Origin: Epiperipatus broadwayi
Lineage: Eukaryota > Onychophora > Udeonychophora > Euonychophora > Peripatidae
DNA length: 64,000 bases
NCBI GenBank assembly: GCA_028023455.1
Contig: JAQFVV010012418.1
Coordinates: 8,675,244 to 8,739,243 of the forward strand
Direction: 5' to 3'
The translations under genes were made by a program, and so were the position numbers. Shown piece after piece: positions 56,068 through 64,000 of this stretch. A model generated the notes under the pieces. It searched no databases. It saw only the letters and a program-made list of their open reading frames with translations, and had not been told where the DNA came from. The stretch's first letter is position 1. The number at the start of each line of letters is the position of its first letter.

Positions 56068-57528
56068 TAGTAAATATTACTTATGTAATCAATGTGTGTT
56101 AAATAAATTTATAATTATAACACTATGTAACACCCCATCTTATATTTTTGTATTCCAAAATGCAAATCATGTGGCAAAATGATAGCCCCCAAAGGTTTAT
56201 AATCTCATGCTATGGGAGTTCTTCTAATCTTTGGCATCTCTATATAAATGATGAGATGCAAATTTTTTCTCTTTCAGTATTGGGATGTAATAGAAACAAT
56301 TCCCTCAAATCCTCTAAGAGTTCTAATGGGTCTTCATCTGGATCACTTCTAAATATTTTTTATGCAGATAAACTTTGTCAAGACCAAGTTTTTTAGATGA
56401 ATAATCATTTTTACTGTCCACACCTCTTATTTCCAATCTTTCTTTTTTAATATTTAGCTGTTAATCCACATTAGGATGAATTACATAATTCACTAGATGT
56501 ATGGTCTCATATTTGTTCTTTAAGTCATTCATTTTTTTTTCTCCAAATCATAGTTTTCTTTTCAAGTCTATACCTGCTCATTATATTTGACTACAGTTCC
56601 ATGTGTTTATATTGTGCCCATTTCAATTTAGTCTATGGCTAAATTTAAGTAATGTACATAAAATGAAAATACAGAAAAAAATCACATTTTATTATATAGG
56701 AAAGGAAGCTGTAGGCATCCACGTTTAAACCCTACAGGATCAAGTTTCCACAAGCCTAGGACAGAAAGAGAGTGGGGGAAAATATTTGTGATTTGTTTGT
56801 TTGTGTTGATATAACCCAAAAAGAATAGTCCATAACTTGAATTATTTTGTAGTTATTTTAAAAGTTAAGATTATAACACATATAGGCAGTTGTCTGTGGA
56901 CACAAACTATTTAGTTAATCATTTTCATATTTTTGAATATTAACTTTCTTCAAAATTAATCTACACTTGCTAAATTCTGCTATTTTTATTCTCTATTTCT
57001 ATTTTTTTTCTCTCTATGGTTATAATTTAAGTTTAATAGTGCTAATAATTTAATTTTGAATATTGAATTATAGTTTGTAGAAAGCATTCAGATTATTTTT
57101 AGTAGGCCAGTTTTTTTCTGAATGATTTGAATGACAGAGTGTGTGCTTATATATTACATAAATGAATTTATAGTTATACATATAGCAAAAGAAAATTCTG
57201 TTCAGATCAGTTTAACATGTCAAGAGCATAGAGGTTTTATTGTTTTGTAAGGTGCTACTTAAACTCACAAGAGTTTCAGTTGGTAATATAGCTGAAAATC
57301 TGTAAATCAGACATAATGACAGAGGAAAAAAAAGTAATTAAATTCTTTAAAGTTAGATTTAGGATAAAGATGTGAACATTAAAATAATGGATTTGGTTAA
57401 TTATCAACCAAGTTATTAGTCTGGATTTTGTTTGTTTTTTACCAACAGTAAATTGAAACAGGTGATCAGTTTTAATCAAATGATTTTATTAATAAAAATA
57501 AGATTTCTGTTTTGGTGGTCTTTAACAG
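56068..57528. other. Intron-like sequence with a weak coding trace
   Basis: An open plus frame (56148-56396) and, on the minus strand after 'aaaaatatttag', a peptide 'SDPDEDPLELLEDLRELF' overlap each other. Neither can be joined to other exons or named. Nothing else was recognised. Confidence 0.3.
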
Positions 57529-57609
57529 GCGGAAGTATATAAAAGCCCTCAGATACTTAGAGAAAATATAGATCGATTAAATATTGAAACTGTGGAAAGG
57601 ACAAGTTAA
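57529..57609 (+). CDS. Terminal coding exon of the lysine-rich host gene
   Basis: A strong acceptor 'ggtggtctttaacag' precedes 26 codons ending in TAA. Phase 0 gives AEVYKSPQILRENIDRLNIE, then 'TVERTS'. The phase agrees with the proposed exons at 32325 and 36300. Codon use is less AT-skewed than the flanks. If the model is right, the preceding intron is 21 kb and contains all family 1 and family 2 LTR elements, in antisense. The protein is unrecognised. The downstream sequence would be the 3' untranslated region. Confidence 0.52.
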   Translation, partial: AEVYKSPQILRENIDRLNIETVERTS

Positions 57610-57794
57610 ATTTTGAAAAAATTAATTTGAATTGCTGTCATTTTATATATAGTTTTGTTTGGAGAATTTCAGAGTTAATGGCAGGCTAAAAAATATATGT
57701 TTTGTCTGTGCAGCCATTGTCCAGCCATCAACCAATGCACACCTGAAAAGGTCTGAATCAAAAGTATTCCACATTTGGTGTCTGATTGGGAAAA

Positions 57795-57800
57795 AATAAA
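57795..57800 (+). promoter_or_regulatory. Possible polyadenylation signal (AATAAA)
   Basis: AATAAA lies 186 bp after the TAA of the proposed terminal exon; another is at about 57872. In such AT-rich DNA the hexamer is common, so support is positional only. Confidence 0.25.
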
Positions 57801-57801
57801 A

Positions 57802-60059
57802 TTGAAGTGACTGACTGCTCACCCATGTTTAAATAGAAGAAACATGCACCTACATTTGAAAGCTAAATGAAAATAAATAATCTACTGAAAAGTATTAAAC
57901 TATGCTAGTTCAGTTATGCCTGTGACTGAGTTTAAACCCCAGCAAAAATTATAAATATAAAAACAACATATTCTCAATCTATTAAAAGAATTGTGCTGAA
58001 CAGGAAAAGAAGAAACAGTTCCAGTGCCAAATGGTTCCTAATGAAGCAAGTAACTTCATCATCATCACCATAAAATAATTACAAGTCAAGAAAAGAAAAA
58101 AAACTGTTTCAGTGAACTGCAGAAATTGGTCATATACACGTGTTACAGATTGGTGTATGTGTTTGCTGCAAAATTTATAAACATTTAACAAGCTGAATTT
58201 GAACTCTTGGAAGCCTCAAGAAAATAAAAGGACTGGTAATATGAATTTTAATTATTTTTTTTATGATATCAAGGACTATTAGTAAAAAATTTTAATAACA
58301 ATTTTTTTTTTGTTTTATCTCTTATTATCTCATTGTCTCTGAATTTTAAAAAAAAAAACAAAATCGAGTAAATCAAAGAGTTTCAGTAATAATAGCTATA
58401 AGCTAAATTTATTAATGATTTTATGTATTCTAAAATTATTATACCCTCTTCTTGATGAATTTTATTTTATAAAGAGTATTATTGTTTATTAATTTAAATT
58501 TATGAAATGTTAATATGTAAGATTTTTTTAAAATAATATTTGATTCATAATGGGGATCAACACACATGTACACAGTAATATAATCATACTTGCCACATGT
58601 ATAATTGGGATGAATGTTGAAAGTAATAGAAATGTTAGCATTAGAGAAGTTAGATTATGGTTTTTGAAATAATGATTAGTGACTTCAATAGCTTAAGGGG
58701 AAGATAAGTAATGTAAAACTTGTTTCTGTAAATCTTTTACTTCTCAATCTAACTAACCTTTTTTAATTAATCATTGTACTTTATATGTTAAGTTTAGATT
58801 TAAAAGGGTTATAAAAGTGTGTGTGTTAAAGAGTTTTTTTTTTTTTTTAATGAAATATTTTTCTTGTGGATATAAAATTGTAGTAATTTCTTATCCAAAT
58901 TGATGTACATTATGCTATGATAAATGTTGGATACTGTCATTAATGGGAAAGGGGGATGAATTTAATATTAATATTATGATTTCAATATAAATAACTCATA
59001 ATTGTTATTTATATAAATTTTCATTTGTATCTTTAAATAGTATATATATTTTAGTAATCCAGTAATAAATGTTAATTTGTTTTATTAAAAGAGGCGTATA
59101 TTTTTATTAAGAGTATTCTTTATTAGTTATGATCATTCATCATCACTGTTGAATATTAACTGTTGAAGTTCTAATTTAGATATACTAAAATTAGCCAAAT
59201 AATTATGAATTTCTAAAAGCTAAATTTTAGGTTAGGCTTAGTTCTAAAGCTGTGGATGGAAGCACCATCATCATCATCATGTTTTAAATTAATGATCTAG
59301 ATAAATGTGTTTAATGGCCATAGATAAATAGTAATTTTCACTGTATTTGGTTATCATTTGTGAGTCATTAAAAGATGATCACCACCATTTCATCATCCAC
59401 ATCATTCAAGGATGAGTGAATTGCCACCATAAATTGACAGTATTTGATAGAAGCTAGCAAAACTTATGAAAATGTTAAAATGCATTCATAAGATTAAAAT
59501 TTAAGTGATAATTTTTGTCTGATGAGTTTTATATGCACATCAAAAGCATAAGGATGTTTTGTGTTTTCGTTAATGTTAGTGCAAATGTGATATGGGTCTA
59601 AAATCAAAAATTCTACATTTTGTTATAAATAAGTTACCAAAGGGGTTCAAACCCGGTACATTTGAAATAGGTATAGAATATAACCTTGTCTAGGTTCAAA
59701 TAACCTAGTGGCACCCTGATAGACCATATTCATTCCATATTCACTTATTATTAACTTAGATATTCACTTAATAAAACTAAGAAATAAAAAGTGGGTAAAA
59801 ATACTGTTGGATTTGTTTTAAAATATTTTGATTAAATGTACTCACTCACTTGATATTATTTCATAAGTTACAATGTCTTAATGTTTTATTTATGTTACAA
59901 TGGAGGTTACTACTGGATTTATATTTTGAGATATTTATACTTAAGGATCACTAGTATTGTTTCCATTACAGTAGTAATGTATCCATTACAATATATATCT
60001 TCAGTTCAGTTTCGTTGAGTCTCTAGTTCTGTGGTCACATCTTGTTGCCATCTCCTGAG
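57802..60059. other. AT-rich sequence without recognisable gene
   Basis: It contains CAT-rich trinucleotide runs (59262-59280, 59370-59405) and a palindromic 'ggttcaaacccggtaca' at 59643, similar to the end of the family 3 LTR but too short to assign. No exon was found. Confidence 0.4.
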
Positions 60060-60620
60060 ATCATTTTTCCACATTCATCCCTGTTATATTTGCTAGTCTT
60101 TTGTGGAAATCATTTCTTCTATATAATATCCAAACATTCCTCTATCATTTCATACTTGTTTTGGATTTGTTCAAGAGTTTTTTTTTCCTTCATCTTTCAT
60201 CTCTTCTTTTAAGTCCTTTAACTTTGACATGAATGTTTTTCTCTATCACTTCTATCTTCTGACATTTATTTACTTTCTCTTCTAAACTCTCTATTCTTGT
60301 CTCCAGTTGCTTGTGACCTTGTAACATCTCTGCCCTCATTTCTGTATTTTGTTTTTTATTTCAGTACATTTTTTCTTTTTTGGACATTTATTTTGTTTTA
60401 TTTGATTTGCCATCTCTATTCTTAATTTTTCTGTTTATTCAATTTGATTGGATATCTTCATCTTATCTTTCATTTGTTTGATTCATTTTGATATCTTTCA
60501 TTTGTTCAATTTATTTGATATCTTCCATTTGTTTCATTATTTTCAAAAACATACCATTATATTTTATTCTTACTTTACTTTCTGTACTGGCTTATCTCTG
60601 CAGATATCTGTAATAGCTCG
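60060..60620 (-). pseudogene. Decayed coiled-coil coding region, possibly another gag
   Basis: The minus strand reads through stops and frame changes as Glu/Lys/Gln-rich heptads: 'RAEMLQGHKQLETRIESLEE' and 'QMKDIKMNQTNE'. This resembles the N-terminal coiled coils of the gag proteins at 46212-47216, 42203-42430 and 19384-19800. No gag core was found, so it could also be another coiled-coil protein relic. No LTRs were placed. Confidence 0.35.
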
Positions 60621-61164
60621 GTAAATATAATTTCTTTATTATTCTCATCATAAGCATTTCCATTCATTAATTCTGAGCATTTTTTTCATTATCTGCCCAT
60701 TGTACTATTTTTCAATTATTCTTCCATTTCTGCGATGTTTATTTGCTTTTTTTATATATATATTTTGTTTAAAGTTCTTCTAAAACTCTGTTAAATGAGA
60801 TTTATCTGATATAATAACCAAGATCTTTAAACAGGTTCTCTCTTAACTATATTACACAACTTCCATAATATCCCTATATTCCTCTTCTGTCTTTATCTTA
60901 TATTGATCTCCAACTCTTTTTTGACTTATAATATTGGTGTGTGTTTTTCTATAATTGCAAAGAAACTGCAAACTATGCTATATTTTGTTCCAAGACCCCA
61001 TTTCATATATTGTTTATCATGTATAATAATTAATGCTTAGTTATCAAGCTTTGTTTACAATGCAATAAGCATTATTTATTGTACAGTAAATTGGCAGTGT
61101 AGTAGTTTACAACATACATTTACTGTGTGTGTATATATATATAATGGTTGTTTTTTTATATATG

Positions 61165-61310
61165 TAGTCATCATCATTTTAAATCATTATAGATCCATTG
61201 TTGATGGTCTTTCCAAGTTTAACCCAGTTCTCTGATTTCTAGTCTCTTCTCCACGTCACCCCAGCATACTTTTTTATATCCATCCATCTCACATGTATAG
61301 TATACTTTTA
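61165..61310 (-). mobile_element. 5'-truncated RTE LINE 3' end
   Basis: About 145 bp match the RTE 3' ends at 2080-2190 and 11465-11590: 'gatggtctttccaagtttaa', 'cttctccac' and 'catccatctcacatgt'. A short (ATC)n-like tail lies at its left. 5' truncation is usual for LINE copies. Confidence 0.75.
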
Positions 61311-61639
61311 TAAATTAATATTATAATATAATAATAATGTAATTAATTATTAATAATAAATTGACAGCACATTTATATAGATATTTACAGAACTTTTTGT
61401 GTTTGTGTATTTAATCATTCACATTCATTAAAAAATAATAATAATAATAATGTTTTATTATTAATTTTTATAAAAACATTAAAAATGTAAGATTATTTAT
61501 TAATCTTCTGATGCAATTGATATGTATCAGAAAAATCATAAAGTTTGAAAGATTTTGAATTTTCTGGGGCACAAATGATGTTTGTAAAATGAGAAATTAA
61601 TGGAGCTTCATTTTATTGTGACATCCTAAAAAACATTGT

Positions 61640-62536
61640 GATGGGAAATTGCTTTCTTTTTCTTTTTAGTTCATCAAAATGATCTTGCAAAAGTTTTGCA
61701 TAAGAATAATGCTATTCCATTATGAGATCATTTTCCATAATTGTATTCTTTAGACTCTGCAGTCTGAAGCACTTTAAAAAGTTTTTCTAGGATCTGCATT
61801 ACTACTTCTTTTTTCTCTTCAACTTCCTTTTTCATCTTCTTTGTTTTCTGATGATGAAATAACTAAGTCTTTTAACTCCTTATTATGTATGTTTTTCCAT
61901 ATGATCTGCCATTAATCACTGGAAAGCTTTCAAGGTCATTAATCTCACTTCATACAGATTTCCAACAGACATTTATAATTTTTGTTTTTAATTTATCTGC
62001 TATTTTTATCAAATTTATTGCATCTATGATGGTAAATGATTTACAGCATTCCATTAACTGAGCATTAGGATTGATAATGTGCCGATCTAACTTAATCAAA
62101 TACTAAACAAGGGTTTATGACTTTTGTACATCAAATGATGCCTTGATCAAGAGGTTGAAGCATTGCTGTAGTATTTGGAAACAAAAATACAATTTACATT
62201 TTCATAGCGATTAGATTTACAATGACCAAATGCATTATCTAACAACAGCAGACTTTAAATACGAATTATTTTTCCCTCAGATAATTTTTGATTTCCAGGA
62301 GGAAAACAATCTTGAAACTATTCAATACATAAAATGGAAGTAACTCTAGCCTTATTATTGTGTTGCCAGCAACAGGCTGATAATTTTTATTCTAGTTTTT
62401 GAGAAAGCTCAGGTTTTTAGATTTATCCTATAACCTGCAGCACTGTTGCATGGTATTAGAGATTGTCTATCTTTCCATGCTTTAAAGCCTTTTTGCCTGC
62501 TTTTCCATTTTGTGACTATGTTCTATTAGACATTTT
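61640..62536 (-). pseudogene. Tigger/pogo-type DDE transposase fossil
   Basis: Frame-switching minus-strand translation gives a block starting near 62510 ('KAFKAWKDR', 'CNSAAGY'). Next comes LLLLDNAFGHCKSN (62252-62205), which carries the second catalytic-type Asp. Then FPNTTAMLQPLDQGII (62181-62134), the signature of pogo/Tigger transposases. C-terminal pieces follow ('CKSFTIIDAINLIKIADKLK', 'CWKSV'). Stops are frequent. The N-terminal part is cut off at 62536 by the Merlin-like element and should continue beyond the window. It once catalysed cut-and-paste transposition at TA sites; it is dead. Confidence 0.85.
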
Positions 62537-62600
62537 GGTACTAGTAAACTATTCACTGTGCAGCCTGTGTTGCCGCTGTTTCTGTGTAAAAACACAGAAT
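62537..62600 (+). repeat. Left terminal inverted repeat of the Merlin-like element
   Basis: Pairs with 63926-63989 in inverted orientation. The outer 28 bases differ at two positions; similarity fades past 'aaaaacacag'. Confidence 0.85.
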
Positions 62601-63100
62601 TAGACCGCTTTCGCGGCCGAACCTACGGCTAATAAACGAGTGATCATTAATATACGAGTAGATCGGATGTAGTGGTTATAATACGCGGCCGGCCAATTAC
62701 TTCCGCGTATCAATAACACTACGTCTACTAACCTTACTATGATCGTATAGTTTGCCGTTTATTTCATTGCAGGTTGAATTCCTATGCATATTGACAGAAT
62801 TTGTATCGTCGCTAGAATTTAAGATGAGAGTGTGAGTATTGTCTTCTTTTTCAAGTGTTTATTTGTTGATGTTTATGATTTTCTGTATTTCCCAACTGAA
62901 AGATTTTTGCGTACTAGTAATTTTCAGCGTATTATTGATATTTGTCAAAAAAAATTTTTTTTTTGGCTAATTTTGGCTTTTTTGGGAGTCAAAAAAGACA
63001 AAGTAAAATTTCTCAAGCTCTCTGGCAGACGATTGGAGTTGTTTGCGGAAAAATACCGTTTCTGTCGTGACTCAGACGAGAGTTGAAAAAGAAGAACAAA

Positions 63101-63349
63101 ATGTCTACCACGTTATTATATTTGTGGGACGTCCCAAACAGAGAAAGTGAGGCAGTTGCATTTTTTCAAGCCCAAAACATCCTGCCATTCGTTACAGTTG
63201 ATTTAGTTCAGTCATATGTGGTTAATAAATTTATTTACTGGAAAGAAGTTGTGTATTGTTTGCGATTATTTTTATCTGTTAATCATGTAATTAACACCCA
63301 GAATGACAGTGTTAAAAAGGGGCGGCGTAGTTTGTTGGACATCTCTTGA
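63101..63349 (+). CDS. Short ORF of the Merlin-like element, probable transposase N-terminal remnant
   Basis: From ATG at 63101 the frame encodes 82 residues: MSTTLLYLWDVPNRESEAVA, 'FFQAQNILPF', then 'GRRSLLDIS' and stop. The 'AVAFFQAQNILP' segment resembles the N-terminal helix seen in Merlin/ISXO2-type transposases; this is a resemblance by eye. The Cys-rich part and the DDE core that should follow are absent, so it cannot transpose on its own. An upstream open frame (62832-63086) has no ATG start and overlaps it by four bases; I treat it as leader sequence. Confidence 0.4.
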   Translation: MSTTLLYLWDVPNRESEAVAFFQAQNILPFVTVDLVQSYVVNKFIYWKEVVYCLRLFLSVNHVINTQNDSVKKGRRSLLDIS

Positions 63350-63925
63350 TTGATTGATTTTTTTTTTTTTTGGAAAAAAAAAATACCTTTTCTTTTGACA
63401 TACCTATTCGTTCCGTTTAGAAGCAAAAAGAGGTTTTTTGTTGTTGTTTTAAATCAATAAGCAGCACGTTAAGTAGATTTTAAAAATGAACCCGAGTTTA
63501 ATTTTTGTTGTTAAAAAATAATAAAAATACCGGACGTTTTATTGAAAAAGTTAAAACTGTCCCTTATTACTTTGAAATGTATCGAATCCAAAACCAAAAA
63601 ATAAAAGACGTCTGTAAAAAAAGAAACAGTAGATTTAGAATGGAATCCCTCCTCCCCCCCCAATAAAGGCATATGTCAAAAATTAAGTACTTTTGAGATC
63701 CAAAAAAAAGGTCAAAGTCTCCTTTATAGTTTTAAATTTATCAAATGAAAACAAAAAAATAATTATGTCCAAAACAAACAACAACAATATATTAAATATT
63801 AAAAAAAATAAATAATTATGTCCAAAACAAACAACAACAATATATTAAAAAAAAAAAATATTACAGCCGTATGTTAAAATACGATCTATTAGATTAAAAA
63901 AATCTAGCGGCCCGGTAATGTTATA

Positions 63926-63989
63926 ATGCTCTGTTTTTAACTAGAAACAGCGCCACCAAAGGCTGCACAGTTAATAGTTTACTAGAACC
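63926..63989 (-). repeat. Right terminal inverted repeat of the Merlin-like element
   Basis: Inverted copy of 62537-62600, ending CTAGAACC next to the target duplication gacatttt. Confidence 0.85.
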
Positions 63990-64000
63990 GACATTTTTTC

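Larger units (their letters stand above)
62537..63989. mobile_element. Merlin-like DNA transposon, complete, 1453 bp
   Basis: Terminal inverted repeats of about 60 bp begin GGTACTAGTAAACTATT on the left and GGTTCTAGTAAACTATT on the opposite strand at the right, with shared 'ctgtgcagcct' and 'cgctgtttct'. Perfect 8-bp target duplications gacatttt flank it (62529-62536 and 63990-63997). GG termini and an 8-9 bp duplication are typical of the Merlin (IS1016-like) superfamily; hAT also makes 8 bp but has CA-type ends. The inside has only a short ORF, so it is probably non-autonomous. It interrupts the Tigger fossil. Confidence 0.8.

Noticed and set aside
59643-59659. ggttcaaacccggtaca resembling the end of the family 3 LTR or a tRNA B box
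   Set aside because: Only about 17 bases match, the sequence before it is not LTR-like, and no A box is in range.
62832-63086. 84-codon plus-strand frame in the Merlin-like element
   Set aside because: It begins at a GTG rather than ATG, is Phe-rich at a poly-A/T run, and overlaps the ATG-started ORF; treated as leader.
1-64000. CRISPR arrays, operons, bacterial promoters or riboswitches
   Set aside because: Repeat spacing, splice signals and transposon content are those of an animal nuclear genome; no regularly spaced short repeats with unique spacers were seen.

Overview
This window is AT-rich eukaryotic nuclear DNA from an animal, most likely an invertebrate. The signs are GT/AG intron boundaries around short in-phase exons, long intergenic stretches, and a dense load of animal-type transposons: Penelope-like, RTE-type LINE, Ty3/Gypsy-like LTR elements, Merlin-like and Tigger/pogo-like. 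I cannot name the species. There is no operon structure, no CRISPR array and no rRNA gene. Coordinates of decayed elements are approximate.

Layout. 1-422: a near-perfect hairpin. 2076-3440: a decayed RTE LINE (minus) interrupted by a foldback repeat. 5418-8466: a nearly full-length but broken Penelope-like element (minus), with terminal repeats that each carry a tRNA-like segment and a hammerhead-like core. 9990-11470: a Ty3/Gypsy pol fossil (plus). 11463-14660: a longer RTE LINE (minus) inserted into its integrase. 17300-23637: an LTR element (plus) with a coiled-coil gag fossil. 24170-28340: tandem repeats and two exon-like segments on the minus strand. 29030-30235: a large AT-rich foldback.

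The best candidate for a host gene is on the plus strand. Three segments at 32325-32495, 36300-36353 and 57529-57609 are each flanked by plausible splice sites, are all multiples of three, and join in phase 0 to a stop codon. They would encode the C-terminal part of a lysine-rich protein. The inferred 21-kb last intron contains two neighbouring LTR-element families, both on the minus strand and both apparently lacking pol. Family 1 (39031-44345) has a decayed gag. Family 2 (44560-51904) is a tandem LTR-gag-LTR-gag-LTR array with two intact gag ORFs of 334 and 337 codons. The same intron holds a 1.2-kb compound foldback repeat with 16-bp target duplications (52823-54058) and a 175-bp TA-flanked palindrome (55893-56067).

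The right end holds an unidentified coiled-coil fossil (minus, ~60060-60620), an RTE 3' fragment (61165-61310), and a Tigger/pogo transposase fossil (minus, 61640-62536). The fossil is interrupted by a complete Merlin-like DNA transposon (62537-63989) with perfect 8-bp target duplications.

The most interesting signals are the pol-less gag arrays, the shared preference of three LTR elements for (AT)n targets, the tRNA-like plus hammerhead-like terminal repeats of the Penelope element, and the foldback family with long target duplications.
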